Position numbers and translations under genes: made by a program. Positions 33,825 to 43,365 of a DNA stretch of 64,000 nt are shown in pieces. The number at the start of each line of letters is the position of its first letter. Positions within the stretch are counted from its first letter, which is position 1. Origin of the DNA: Candidatus Dadabacteria bacterium UBA1144. Its GTDB lineage: Bacteria > Desulfobacterota_D > UBA1144. Below the pieces are notes generated by a model. That model made no database searches. It was not told where the DNA came from and saw only the letters and a list, made by a program, of their open reading frames with translations. The stretch spans positions 99,605 to 163,604 of the forward strand of contig DCAB01000012.1 in NCBI GenBank assembly GCA_002311855.1, given 5' to 3'.

Positions 33825-34934
33825 TTAAATCTTGAGAAATTTTGGAAATTTTGTTAAATTTTTATAACCATTTTTGGTCACTAAAATCGTATCCTCAATT
33901 CTTACTCCTCCAAGTTTTTTGTAATAAAGTCCTGGTTCAACAGTTACAACATAGTTTTCTTTTAGGATATCCCTACCTTTGGAAATTCTTGGAGGTTCAT
34001 GTATATCTAAGCCCAAACCATGGCCAGTTGAATGTATAAAACCTTGTGGTGTTTTCTTCCCATAATCTGTTTGGTATCCGGACTCTTGAAAGAATCTAAA
34101 TATTGCGTCATGAACCATATCGCATTTAATTCCAGATCTTATCAAAGATAGGCCTAATTTTTGAGCTTCAAAAACTGCATTATAGAGATTCTTTAATTCT
34201 TGGTTTGGAGATCCTTTGACTACAGTTCTTGTTATATCAGCAAAATATCCAGTTTCAATATCTCTTGGAAAAATATCAATAACAATAGGTTGGTTTTCTT
34301 TAATCGGTCCAGATCCCTGATGATGAGGCAATGCGGATTCTTTGCCACATGCAATAATACAATCTGGACATTCAAGTCCTAGGGATACTAGTTCTTTCTG
34401 ACATAGTTTCCTTAGATATTCTGATGTTAAAATTTTTCCATCGTTATACAGATTTTGTTTTCTGGGTTTTGAATATTTTATTTTATCAATTACTAATTTC
34501 ATAATTGATTCCGTAGATCTCATAACATTAGAAATAAATTTAATCTCTTTTTTTGTTTTGGTAACCCTAGAATTAAAAAAAATTGGTGATTCAGATGGTC
34601 TTATTTTAATTTTTGAATTTGATATTCTTCTAAAGATGAAAGAAGGAAAATTATATGGAACTTCCAATTCTTTGACCTTAAACTTTAATAATATGTGATT
34701 AATTATTTTAGTTATTTCATTGCTTTTAATACTTTTAGAAATTTCCCTTAGAGATAGAATTTTATCGACTTTTTTCTCCCTGATTCCTCGTTCCATCTCT
34801 AAATCATTCAGAATTAGGTATGTTTTGTTTTTGTACTCAAAAAATATTACTGGATCTGGGATCTTGAAAGCAGTTTTATAAAACAAATCAGATGAATTTC
34901 TAGTATCATCGTAAATTAATTTCATGACATTCAT
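33825..34934 (-). CDS. M24-family Xaa-Pro aminopeptidase
   Basis: This 369-residue metallopeptidase has the full pita-bread metal set: Asp in VIDIFPRD, Asp in FADITRTVV, His in STGHGLGLDIHEPP, Glu in VTVEPGLYY and Glu in GGVRIEDTI. This fits aminopeptidase P/prolidase-type enzymes that release residues before proline. The N-terminal domain (1-150) is creatinase-like and divergent. There is no signal peptide, so it acts in the cytoplasm. ATGs at 34934 and 34925 are both possible. It is transcribed ahead of mazG. Confidence 0.9.
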   Translation of the reverse strand: MNVMKLIYDDTRNSSDLFYKTAFKIPDPVIFFEYKNKTYLILNDLEMERGIREKKVDKILSLREISKSIKSNEITKIINHILLKFKVKELEVPYNFPSFIFRRISNSKIKIRPSESPIFFNSRVTKTKKEIKFISNVMRSTESIMKLVIDKIKYSKPRKQNLYNDGKILTSEYLRKLCQKELVSLGLECPDCIIACGKESALPHHQGSGPIKENQPIVIDIFPRDIETGYFADITRTVVKGSPNQELKNLYNAVFEAQKLGLSLIRSGIKCDMVHDAIFRFFQESGYQTDYGKKTPQGFIHSTGHGLGLDIHEPPRISKGRDILKENYVVTVEPGLYYKKLGGVRIEDTILVTKNGYKNLTKFPKFLKI

Positions 34935-35010
34935 TTATTCAGTAATATACAGTATCTATAAGCAAACAAAAATATAATTGCCACAGTCAGTTATTTTGTT
35001 TAGTATATAT

Positions 35011-35340
35011 ATGTCGATGTTCAATATTAGTGAAAAAGCAGCTGGTGAGATTTATAGATTGCTATCGGAAGAAGATATGCCTAGTGGTTTCTTAAGGGTT
35101 AGAGTAGTCCCTGGTGGTTGTTCGGGTTTTTCTTATGAGATGGGTTTTGACGATAAAATAGATGATACCGATCAGATTTTCGAGGAACTTAACGTTAAAG
35201 TAGTGATTGATAAATTTAGTTTCGATCACCTGGATGGTGGTATATTGAATTTCTCAGATGGTATCAATGGTACAGGGTTTGGAATCGAAAATCCAAATGC
35301 TAAGGCCTCCTGTGGCTGTGGCTCTTCTTTCACCGTTTAA
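35011..35340 (+). CDS. A-type iron-sulfur carrier (IscA/ErpA/SufA family)
   Basis: This 109-residue protein holds the three conserved cysteines of A-type carriers: C37 in PGGCSGFSY and C101/C103 in ASCGCGSSF. It delivers Fe-S clusters to targets such as LipA, IspH, QueE and the CofG/CofH enzymes encoded nearby. I chose the ATG at 35011 (second Met at 35017 also possible) rather than a TTG at 34978, because the shorter form has normal family length. The member (IscA, ErpA or SufA) cannot be told from sequence alone. Confidence 0.92.
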   Translation: MSMFNISEKAAGEIYRLLSEEDMPSGFLRVRVVPGGCSGFSYEMGFDDKIDDTDQIFEELNVKVVIDKFSFDHLDGGILNFSDGINGTGFGIENPNAKASCGCGSSFTV

Positions 35341-35346
35341 AGAAAA

Positions 35347-37077
35347 TTATAAAGAATTAATTTTTCTAACTATCTTAATTAAAATCAAACAGCCAAGAAC
35401 AATCGAAACAATCGATGAAAGCAAATTGCCAGTTACAAACTGGATAAGACCATAAATTAATATTAATATAGAGGAGGCAAACAACATCGAGTTCATTAAA
35501 GGATAAAAAATGTTTGTGCTATCAGGAAAAACTTTTTTCTTATCAAAATTCCAAAATCCATCGGGCTTAATTTTATTATAAAATTTGGTTAATGTTTTAT
35601 GTGTTTCGGGAGGAGTCATATAGGTAACTATTAGACCAATAAAAATAGAGAATGGGATTATCATGATTTTTGTAAAAAAATTAACAGAAATTATATCAAT
35701 CTTGCTAAGTACATAGATTATTAAACTTAAAATAATAGATGATATTAGAGCAGATATTTCGGACCAAGAATTTATTCTCCACCAAAACCATCTTGCAATC
35801 AAGAAAAATCCAAGACCCGAGCTTACGCTCCATAAAAAAATCCATGCCTCCCCAATATTTTGGATTGAGAGCCCAACGAATAGAGCCAAAAGAAGGAATA
35901 CAACCGTAAAAATTTTTGATATACGAACATAATGCTCCTCGGATTTATTTTTTGAATAAAATCTTTTGTATAAATCGTTAACAAGATAAGAAGATCCCCA
36001 ATTTATTTGAGTACTAATCGTAGACATGTATGCAGCCAACAAAGTCACAATTAAAAATCCTTTGAATCCGCTTCCCACATAATCCCTAATAAGCAAAGGA
36101 TAGATTGTTTCATTGTCTAAGTTCTGATTGATTTCAGTTGGGAAAATAATTAATGTGCATATTCCAATAATAAGCCAAGGTGCAAATCTAAGAACATAAT
36201 GATTGACTACAAACCATATTGTACCAAGAGCACCGTCTTTTTCAGATTTGGCTGAACACAATCTTTGTATTATATATCCTCCGCCATCCGAATTATGTGA
36301 AGACCACCAAACAATCGTCGCGTAACTGAGAAAAAGCATAAAATCATCTCCACTGAAAATTGAAGGAATCATCTTTAGTTTTTCAGGAGATATAGATTTA
36401 ATAAGTTGAAAATAATTACTTAATCCACCGATTTCTGGGGAGCATATTAAAAGAATTGCCAAAATAATGGATCCAGCAAATGCTATAAAATATTGTATGA
36501 AATCATTGACAACAACCCCTTTGAGGCCCGATGATGCTGTATAGAATAAGGCTACAAAAGTTACCACAATTAGTAATACCGTGCTATCAAAACCAAGTAT
36601 AGTATTAAAGATTTTAAGAAAAGCACTAATGATCCACCCCGAAATTATTAAATTAAAGAAAGTTGAGAAGTAGAAAGCTTTAAATACTCTGAGATATCTT
36701 GCAGGGGTACCCGAATATCTGAGTTCAATAATCTGATTATCTGTAATAACTTCCGCTCGTCTCCAGTATCTTGAAAAAAAGAAAATCACCAAACAATGGG
36801 TGAAAAGAAAGGACCACCAAAACCAATTTTGCCAAATGCCAGGATTTCGTATCCATGAAATTACAACTATTGGTGTATCAATAGATAGTGTTGTTGCAAC
36901 CATGGATGTTCCTAAAAGCCACCAAGGAAGATTACGTTCAGAAACAAAGTATGATTTGATACTTTTTGAAGCCTGGCTTGAAAGATAAATCCCAATCGAG
37001 ATACTCAGAACCAAGTAACAAACAATTATTATCAAATCAAAACTTGTTAAATATTTTAAAAAATCAAAATATTTCAT
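35347..37077 (-). CDS. Sodium:solute symporter (SSS family), likely amino-sugar transporter
   Basis: This 576-residue protein has 13-14 transmembrane helices and SSS signatures such as SERNLPWWLLGTSMVATTLS (about 46-65) and AYMSTISTQINWGSSYLVND (about 352-371). Members use sodium to import sugars, amino acids or other solutes. Its start codon overlaps the nagZ stop in ATGA, so it is translationally coupled to the murQ-anmK-nagZ genes; import of MurNAc, anhydro-MurNAc or a GlcNAc-anhydroMurNAc product is therefore the best guess. SERNLPWW and the NxxGG-type helix resemble SSS carriers of sugars more than PutP. Substrate is inference from context. Confidence 0.88.
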   Translation of the reverse strand: MKYFDFLKYLTSFDLIIIVCYLVLSISIGIYLSSQASKSIKSYFVSERNLPWWLLGTSMVATTLSIDTPIVVISWIRNPGIWQNWFWWSFLFTHCLVIFFFSRYWRRAEVITDNQIIELRYSGTPARYLRVFKAFYFSTFFNLIISGWIISAFLKIFNTILGFDSTVLLIVVTFVALFYTASSGLKGVVVNDFIQYFIAFAGSIILAILLICSPEIGGLSNYFQLIKSISPEKLKMIPSIFSGDDFMLFLSYATIVWWSSHNSDGGGYIIQRLCSAKSEKDGALGTIWFVVNHYVLRFAPWLIIGICTLIIFPTEINQNLDNETIYPLLIRDYVGSGFKGFLIVTLLAAYMSTISTQINWGSSYLVNDLYKRFYSKNKSEEHYVRISKIFTVVFLLLALFVGLSIQNIGEAWIFLWSVSSGLGFFLIARWFWWRINSWSEISALISSIILSLIIYVLSKIDIISVNFFTKIMIIPFSIFIGLIVTYMTPPETHKTLTKFYNKIKPDGFWNFDKKKVFPDSTNIFYPLMNSMLFASSILILIYGLIQFVTGNLLSSIVSIVLGCLILIKIVRKINSL

Positions 37078-38063
37078 CGTTTTAAAAAACTCCTTGCTTT
37101 TGCTTTTAAATTATTGATTTTTTTTATCTTTTTGATAATTAATTCACTTGACTGAGAAAATATTCTATTAACTACTTTGATAGCCTCTTTGGGGTCAACG
37201 GGATCCAAGATTAAATCTCCCCCGTTTCTAATAAAAGATTCTATTACATTTTCTTGCAAAAAATTTTCCGTCAAAGCCCCCATCCTTAGTGAGTCAGAAA
37301 TTACAACTTTTTTATATCCCAATTTTTTCACAAGTAAATCATTCATAATTTTTTTAGACATTGAGGCAGGAATAGGTTCTCGATCAAAAGATAAATAATT
37401 AACATGGTTAAGCATAATCAACTCAACCTTATCAATTAAATTTACAAACGGGCTTATATGAGTTGAAAGTAATTCATCCAGTGAAAGGCTAGATTGTGTA
37501 ATCTTCAGATGGGTATCACCAATCGCTGCACCCTGCCCTGGAAAATGTTTCAGGCAAGGTACGATTTTGTTCGAATAACAAGAATCTATGAACAAAGAGG
37601 CTATTCGTGTAATTACTTCTGGATCATTAGAATAAGACCTACCTTTTAGGATTTCTTGATTAAATATATTTACGTCTACTACCGGGGCCAAATTAAAAGA
37701 TATTTGATTTTCATATAATTCCATATTAATTTCAAAAAATTTTTTTATGATTTCTTTTTTTTCATTCGAGACAAGATCCTTTACATCGAATTTTTTCCCA
37801 ACATCACATCTGTGTCCGAAGCCATTTTCTGCATCAATGAAAAATAGAATTTTGGTTTCTGATTTTTTTTGAAGTTCTTTCTTGAGAAAATTGAATCTTT
37901 CAATTGGAAATGTCACCTTTTCCCCGAATTTGATTTCTTCGCTGGCAAACAAAATGAATGAATCAAAATGAAATTTGTTTACTAGGTTAATTGCATTGCT
38001 CAAAGATGAATCAGAATTAACGTTAATCCTTGGCACTATCAGATTCGATAAATTTTTATTCAT
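37074..38063 (-). CDS. nagZ: Beta-N-acetylhexosaminidase NagZ (GH3)
   Basis: This 329-residue glycoside hydrolase family 3 enzyme removes GlcNAc from GlcNAc-anhydroMurNAc muropeptides. It carries the active-site loop KHFPGQGAAIGDTH (K172-H185) with the D183-H185 dyad of NagZ, and the nucleophile D257 in VISDSLRMGAL. The usual KHFPGHG has Gln (Q177) in place of the second His. No signal peptide is present, fitting the cytoplasmic recycling role. Gene order is murQ-anmK-nagZ-symporter on the same strand with gaps of 1-29 bases or overlap. Confidence 0.92.
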   Translation of the reverse strand: MNKNLSNLIVPRINVNSDSSLSNAINLVNKFHFDSFILFASEEIKFGEKVTFPIERFNFLKKELQKKSETKILFFIDAENGFGHRCDVGKKFDVKDLVSNEKKEIIKKFFEINMELYENQISFNLAPVVDVNIFNQEILKGRSYSNDPEVITRIASLFIDSCYSNKIVPCLKHFPGQGAAIGDTHLKITQSSLSLDELLSTHISPFVNLIDKVELIMLNHVNYLSFDREPIPASMSKKIMNDLLVKKLGYKKVVISDSLRMGALTENFLQENVIESFIRNGGDLILDPVDPKEAIKVVNRIFSQSSELIIKKIKKINNLKAKARSFLKR

Positions 38064-38064
38064 A

Positions 38065-39195
38065 TTATGGCGTGGAGATTTTTCCTAAAAGTATTTTTTT
38101 ATTTGATCCAGTAAGATTTTCAAGAAGAATCCTTTTGTTTGTAATTCTCAAATATGCTAACAGTGCAAACAAAATTGATTCTTTATATTTAGACGGCATA
38201 CCTAATTCATCAGATTTGATAAAATTCAATTGTGGCAATCTCTCTTCAAGTTTTGATACAAGAAATTTATTTTTAACCCCACCACCTGACAGAATCACCA
38301 TTCTGGGTAATGAAAATGGAAAAATAAATCTCTCATAAGATCTCGCAATCGATTCAACTGTTGCGATTGATAAGGTTGCCAATAAATCGTTAAACTTAAT
38401 TTTCTTTTTAATTGAATAATTGTACAAATCATTAGCATATTCTATTCCAAACTCTCTATTCCCAGTAGATTTTGGAGGAAGTAAATCAAAATATGGGTTT
38501 GATAAAAGCTTATCTAAAAGTGCATAGTTTATTTTTCCTTTCCGTGCCATTGAACCATTTTCATCATAAAAAATCTTTCCTTTTGATTTTATACGCATAA
38601 CTTTATCTATCAGAGAATTTGCAGGGCCTGAATCATAGCCAATACATTTTGAAAGTTTTGATTCTACTAATGTTGAATTGGCAATACCACCAAGATTTTG
38701 ACAAATAAAAGGCCTTTTAATTTCAGGGAAAAGATAATAGTCCAAAATTGGAGCAAGTGGTGCGCCCGCCCCACCTGTAATAATATCTTTTTTTCTGAAA
38801 TCAAAAATCGTCAATATTCCTGTATTTTGAGAAACTGAATCAGCTTCAGTTATTTGTATAGATACAGTTCTATTCAAATCTTGAGAATGGTGAATAGTTT
38901 GTCCATGCAAGCCAATTGCATCAATTTTTGAATTTTGTATTTTATTTTTTTTTAAGAAAAAATTAATTTTCTTAGCTACAAAATCTCCTAATTTTAAACT
39001 AAGGCTTTCAATATCAGATATTTTGGAGCTTGGGCCAGAATACAAAATTTCCCTTTGCAAAACAGTTGGGTACTTAAAAGAACTAAAATGCAGCAATTTA
39101 AATAGTTGGGTATTTGATGCTTGACTACTAAATCTTAATAAAGAAATATCCAGCGAGTCTGCTGATGTACCCGAATTAACTCCTAATATTTTCAT
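38065..39195 (-). CDS. anmK: Anhydro-N-acetylmuramic acid kinase AnmK
   Basis: This 376-residue kinase opens and phosphorylates 1,6-anhydro-MurNAc to MurNAc-6-phosphate. Family motifs are present: GVNSGTSADSLDIS at the N-terminus (usually SGTSLDGVD), GLHGQTIHH near 95, QNLGGIANSTLV near 165, and the catalytic GYDSGPANSLID near 185. Length fits (about 370). I chose the ATG at 39195 to match the family N-terminus; another ATG seven codons upstream is 8 bases from the murQ stop. Product passes to MurQ. Confidence 0.93.
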   Translation of the reverse strand: MKILGVNSGTSADSLDISLLRFSSQASNTQLFKLLHFSSFKYPTVLQREILYSGPSSKISDIESLSLKLGDFVAKKINFFLKKNKIQNSKIDAIGLHGQTIHHSQDLNRTVSIQITEADSVSQNTGILTIFDFRKKDIITGGAGAPLAPILDYYLFPEIKRPFICQNLGGIANSTLVESKLSKCIGYDSGPANSLIDKVMRIKSKGKIFYDENGSMARKGKINYALLDKLLSNPYFDLLPPKSTGNREFGIEYANDLYNYSIKKKIKFNDLLATLSIATVESIARSYERFIFPFSLPRMVILSGGGVKNKFLVSKLEERLPQLNFIKSDELGMPSKYKESILFALLAYLRITNKRILLENLTGSNKKILLGKISTP

Positions 39196-39224
39196 AGTAT
39201 TTTTTTCTTTTATCATATATCTTT

Positions 39225-40109
39225 TTATTCTTTGAATAATTCCTTTAAAGATAAAGTTTTGGATAAATCTTTTGCTTTATCGTAATTCATTTTTTTCTTA
39301 AACATGATTAATGCTATCCTCGTGTTCCATTTACTTTTTTTTAATAGCTGGAGAGATTTTTTTTGATTCAAATTAAGAAGAATCGACAAATTTCTCAAGG
39401 TTCTTGCCTTGAGTTTTTTTGTAGTGGGCGAGATATCTATCATCATATTTTTATAAACTTTTTCTGCTTTAATCATTGCAGTAGTAGTAATAATATTTAA
39501 TACATTTTTTGTGATTGTTCCTGATTTAAGCCGAGTAGATCCCGCTACAAATTCCGGACCAACATCAAGTATAATATCGAAATCTGAGATTTTATGTTTT
39601 TGTTTGTTACAAGTAATAAAAATTGTTTTTGAATTTATTCTCTTAGCATAATTAATCGCTGAAATAACATAATTCGTTGTAGCACTCGCTGAAATTCCGA
39701 TTAAAAGATCATTTTTTGAAAAACCCTTTTTAATTAAATCATCTCTAGAATTAATCTTTGAATCTTCTGCTCCTTCGATAGCTCTGAAAGTCGCCCTATT
39801 GCCTCCAGCTATTAAACCGACAATTTTAGTTGGTGAAGTGCCAAAAGTAGGGGGACATTCAGCCGCCTCAAGTATACCAAGTCTTCCACTAGTTCCAGCT
39901 CCAATAAAGAATATTCTGGACCTACTGGAAAATGCTTCAAAGAATATTTTGGTTGCCTTGGCAATTTTTCTTGAATTCTTTTTTAAGATTTTATGTATTA
40001 CTTCTTCCTCGCTAATAAAAGCGTCAACTATTTCATCAATAGTCTTAGAGTCGGTATCGATTCGCTTATTTATTCTCTCGGTAGAAAGGTCTTTAAAAAT
40101 ATCTTTCAT
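39225..40109 (-). CDS. murQ: N-acetylmuramic acid 6-phosphate etherase MurQ
   Basis: This 294-residue SIS-domain enzyme removes lactate from MurNAc-6-phosphate to give GlcNAc-6-phosphate. GAGTSGRLGILEAAECPPTFG (split near residues 67-87), AIEGAEDS and VGPEFVAGSTRLKSGT are diagnostic. The ATG at 40109 gives the normal start (KDIFKDLSTERIN) and length (E. coli 298); a longer ATG at 40148 adds 13 atypical residues. It is the first gene of the peptidoglycan-sugar operon and diverges from purH. Confidence 0.95.
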   Translation of the reverse strand: MKDIFKDLSTERINKRIDTDSKTIDEIVDAFISEEEVIHKILKKNSRKIAKATKIFFEAFSSRSRIFFIGAGTSGRLGILEAAECPPTFGTSPTKIVGLIAGGNRATFRAIEGAEDSKINSRDDLIKKGFSKNDLLIGISASATTNYVISAINYAKRINSKTIFITCNKQKHKISDFDIILDVGPEFVAGSTRLKSGTITKNVLNIITTTAMIKAEKVYKNMMIDISPTTKKLKARTLRNLSILLNLNQKKSLQLLKKSKWNTRIALIMFKKKMNYDKAKDLSKTLSLKELFKE

Positions 40110-40211
40110 ATGATGAGCCTTCGGTAATTTAATTATAACAAACAACATGTAAATTATTATTAATTTTAGACTTCCAATATCATTAATTTCTATATAAAAT
40201 ATATTAATCCA

Positions 40212-41780
40212 ATGAACAAAATCAGTACTGCTCTAATCAGTGTTTGGGATAAATCCAGTCTAGATATACTTGCAAAGAAGTTGATCGAGGTTGGCATAGA
40301 GATAATCTCTAGCGGTGGTACCGCCAAATTTCTCAGGGAGAATGGTATTCAAGTCAAAGATGTATCAGATATTACTGGATTTCCGGAAATGCTAGATGGG
40401 AGAGTAAAAACACTTCATCCCAAGATTCATGCCGGTATATTGGCCATTAGAAATAATAATCAACATATAGTCGACCTTGAAAATCAATCAATAAATCCTA
40501 TAGATTTAGTAATTGTTAATTTTTATCCTTTCGAAAAAACCATTGAAAATAAAGACGTAGCTTTTCAAGAAGTCATTGAGAATATTGATATTGGTGGACC
40601 GACAATAGTAAGAGCAGCAGCTAAAAATTTCCAAGATGTAAGTGTCGTGGTTGATACTTCAGATTACGAGATTCTTATTAGTAAAATTTCTAACGGTATC
40701 TTAACTATGGATAAAGAATTGAATTACAACCTAGCAAAGAAAGCCTTTTCGTATGTTGCAAAGTATGATGCCGTCATATCCAATCATTTGGGGATCCTAA
40801 ATCTTGATAATTCAAAAAATAAGATGCCTGAGACATTAACTCTTCACTATAAAAAATCATATGACTTACGATATGGAGAGAATCCTCATCAGGAAGGATC
40901 TTTTTTTGTTGAAGACAATATTGTTGGGCCTTGTATTGCTAATTCAGTCCAACTACAAGGCAAAGAACTCTCCTTGAATAACATCTACGATGCCAATTCT
41001 TGTTTAGAAACGGTTAAAGAATTTAAAACTAACGCCTGTGTGATAGTAAAACACAATAATCCTTGTGGTGTTGCAGAACATAAAAGACTTCTCCAGGCAT
41101 ATATTGATGCAAGAGACTGCGATCCAACAAGTGCATTTGGAGGAATAGTCGCTTTTAATAACAAAGTCACAAAGGGCTTAGCCGAAGAAATAGCAAAAAC
41201 TTTTATTGAAGTACTAGTCGCACCTGAATATTCTGATGATGCTTTAGAAATCTTAAAGAGTAAATCTAATCTTAGAGTTCTTAAAACTCCTCCCTTCTCT
41301 GAGAAAAATAAAAATCTAATGGATATAAAAAAAGTAGTTGGTGGCATTCTTTATCAGGATTCTGATCTTGAATCTGATAAAGATTTTACAGATTACACGG
41401 TAGCCACTGAAAGGGCCCCAACAAATAAAGAAATTAAAACTCTCTTGTTAGCTTGGAAAGTTTGCAAAAATGTGAAATCTAATGCTATAGTGCTCGCAAG
41501 AGAAAACAAGACTGTTGGAATTGGAGCTGGACAAATGAATAGAGTCAATTCGGTCCAATTAGCGAGAATAAAGGGGGAGGAGCACTATGGAACAAAAGGG
41601 TCAGTTTTGGCTTCAGATGCTTTTTTTCCATTTAGAGATGGTGTAGATGAGGCTGCAAAATCCGGTGTCACAGCTATAGTTCAGCCTGGTGGATCAATAA
41701 GAGACGAAGAAGTTATTGCAGCTGCCAATGAAAACAATATCGCTATGATATTTGTTGGGATTAGACACTTCAAACATTAG
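40212..41780 (+). CDS. purH: Bifunctional AICAR formyltransferase / IMP cyclohydrolase PurH
   Basis: This 522-residue enzyme performs the last two steps of purine synthesis. The N-terminal cyclohydrolase domain shows ISVWDKSSLD-like opening, SGGTAKFLRENG, GFPEMLDGRVKTLHPKIH and GGPTIVRAAAKN; the C-terminal formyltransferase domain holds VKHNNPCGVAEH, GVGAGQMNRV-like GIGAGQMNRVNS, and AFFPFRDGVDEAAKSGV. Length is typical. The stop overlaps that of the convergent TolC-like gene by 4 bases. No other pur gene is in the window. Confidence 0.97.
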   Translation: MNKISTALISVWDKSSLDILAKKLIEVGIEIISSGGTAKFLRENGIQVKDVSDITGFPEMLDGRVKTLHPKIHAGILAIRNNNQHIVDLENQSINPIDLVIVNFYPFEKTIENKDVAFQEVIENIDIGGPTIVRAAAKNFQDVSVVVDTSDYEILISKISNGILTMDKELNYNLAKKAFSYVAKYDAVISNHLGILNLDNSKNKMPETLTLHYKKSYDLRYGENPHQEGSFFVEDNIVGPCIANSVQLQGKELSLNNIYDANSCLETVKEFKTNACVIVKHNNPCGVAEHKRLLQAYIDARDCDPTSAFGGIVAFNNKVTKGLAEEIAKTFIEVLVAPEYSDDALEILKSKSNLRVLKTPPFSEKNKNLMDIKKVVGGILYQDSDLESDKDFTDYTVATERAPTNKEIKTLLLAWKVCKNVKSNAIVLARENKTVGIGAGQMNRVNSVQLARIKGEEHYGTKGSVLASDAFFPFRDGVDEAAKSGVTAIVQPGGSIRDEEVIAAANENNIAMIFVGIRHFKH

Positions 41781-43288
41781 TTATCTAAGATTATCTTTCT
41801 TTCTTTTATTAAAATTCCGAGTGAATATTCCAATGAAGCAATTGAAATATTATAATTGGATAGTGCTTTATTATATTCAGCCTGAGCATAAATCATGTCT
41901 CTTTGTGCCTCTAAAACATCCCTTGTTTTTGCCATGCCAATTTTAAACCTTTCCTCCTCGATCTTTAATACTTCATCCTTTAAGGACAAATATAACTTCG
42001 AAGACTCAACATTTTTTATACTCGACATTAGCTCTCTATAAGAATTTCTTGTATCTAGATTTATCGAATCTAACAACTTATTCAGCAATGATATTCTTTG
42101 ATTTCTTTGGGCAATCGCTATTTCGTATCTACCTTCAGCAGCATTATTGTTCAGTGGAATAGTTAGTTTTGCCCCAATACTCCAAGATTTGTTTTCTAAA
42201 GATTTCAATGTATCCATGGAATCCGAGAAACCTTCATCATATTTAGATGCAATTCTAGGTACACCTAAAATTGTTGTTGAATAATCAGAATTTTTAGAAC
42301 CACCTAGACCTGCGTATGCTAAAGATGCTTCAATATCAAAATCAGGTAACAACTGATTGGAATAATATTTAACGAGTTGTTTGGAATTTTCAAGTTGCAT
42401 AGATTCCTGTCTAATCTCTGGCCTATTGTTTATGGCAATATATTCTAGTTCAGATTCATCGAACTGCTTTAATATTTTTTTCTCGACATAATCATCAACA
42501 ATAATTTTCTGAGATAGTGGTAATGACAAGGACAATTTTAATAAATCTGACGAAGCTTGATAAGCGTTTTCCGCTTTAATAAGGTTGACTTTTCTAAAAG
42601 CAACTTCTGACTGAGCCTGCAATAAAGCAATCTTAGGCAAAGTACCTATCTCGATTTCAATTCTATTTTTTTCTACTAAATCTTCAGCAAGTCTAAGTGA
42701 GAAATAAGCAAGTTCAAGGTTCTTGTCAGCATATACCACATTCCAATATTTTGTTTCGACGTCCAATATTGTTGAAGCGATAATTCTTTCAAGTTCAATT
42801 TTAGATATTTCATTATTTCTCTTCGCAATTATTATTTTAGAATTATTTATATTGGTTCCGAAATCTCTGAACAAATTTTGTCTCAATGTAAATTCTAGAC
42901 TCGTTTCCCACCGAGGGCTAATTGCACTTGTTCCCAAATCAGTTTTGGTTTTGTTTATCTCGACATCAAATAGACTATAATGTGTTCCCGTAGGCAAATA
43001 GCCTTCAAATTCTAAACTTGCAGAGGTCAAATCTTCATTTATAACATTATCCTTGGCAAAGGCCGAAGTAGAGGGCGTAGTTGAATCGATATAATTTAAT
43101 TCAATAGTCAAATTCGGATCGTATATGGATCGAGATTCTTTTATTTCACCAAAACGTAATTCTAATTCAGCTTCTTGAATGATTATATCCCTATTGTTTT
43201 TTAAAGCATATTGTATTGCATCTTCCAATGAGATTGAAAAAGTGGGAGCTACAAGTACGAAAAAGAACAGAAGTACTTTTAGAATCAT
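41777..43288 (-). CDS. TolC-family outer-membrane efflux protein
   Basis: This 503-residue protein has a signal peptide (residues 1-18, LKVLLFFFVLVAPTFS) and two repeats of the TolC type: SLEDAIQYALKNNRDIIIQE opens the first long helical hairpin, and RFKIGMAKTRDVLEAQRDMIYAQAEYNKALSNYNISIASLEYSLG closes the second (in part). It would form the outer-membrane channel-tunnel of an efflux or secretion system. No inner-membrane pump or adaptor gene is adjacent, so its partner is elsewhere. It lies downstream of the porin terminator. Confidence 0.88.
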   Translation of the reverse strand: MILKVLLFFFVLVAPTFSISLEDAIQYALKNNRDIIIQEAELELRFGEIKESRSIYDPNLTIELNYIDSTTPSTSAFAKDNVINEDLTSASLEFEGYLPTGTHYSLFDVEINKTKTDLGTSAISPRWETSLEFTLRQNLFRDFGTNINNSKIIIAKRNNEISKIELERIIASTILDVETKYWNVVYADKNLELAYFSLRLAEDLVEKNRIEIEIGTLPKIALLQAQSEVAFRKVNLIKAENAYQASSDLLKLSLSLPLSQKIIVDDYVEKKILKQFDESELEYIAINNRPEIRQESMQLENSKQLVKYYSNQLLPDFDIEASLAYAGLGGSKNSDYSTTILGVPRIASKYDEGFSDSMDTLKSLENKSWSIGAKLTIPLNNNAAEGRYEIAIAQRNQRISLLNKLLDSINLDTRNSYRELMSSIKNVESSKLYLSLKDEVLKIEEERFKIGMAKTRDVLEAQRDMIYAQAEYNKALSNYNISIASLEYSLGILIKERKIILDN

Positions 43289-43310
43289 TGTTATTAATGT
43301 ATCAGATTAT

Positions 43311-43343
43311 AAAAAAAAAGGGAGTCCTAAAATTAGGACTCCC
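43311..43343 (-). terminator. Intrinsic terminator of the porin gene
   Basis: An 11-base inverted repeat (GGGAGTCCTAA at 43320-43330 with its complement at 43333-43343) lies 22 bases after the porin stop and, read on the minus strand, is followed at once by nine T residues (43311-43319). This is a textbook Rho-independent terminator, the clearest in the window. Confidence 0.9.
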
Positions 43344-43365
43344 TGTAATAGCGTTAAACTAAATA

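Noticed and set aside
35347..37077. Proline permease PutP
   Set aside because: The gene is translationally coupled to nagZ-anmK-murQ and its N-terminal SERNLPWW segment fits sugar-type SSS proteins better.
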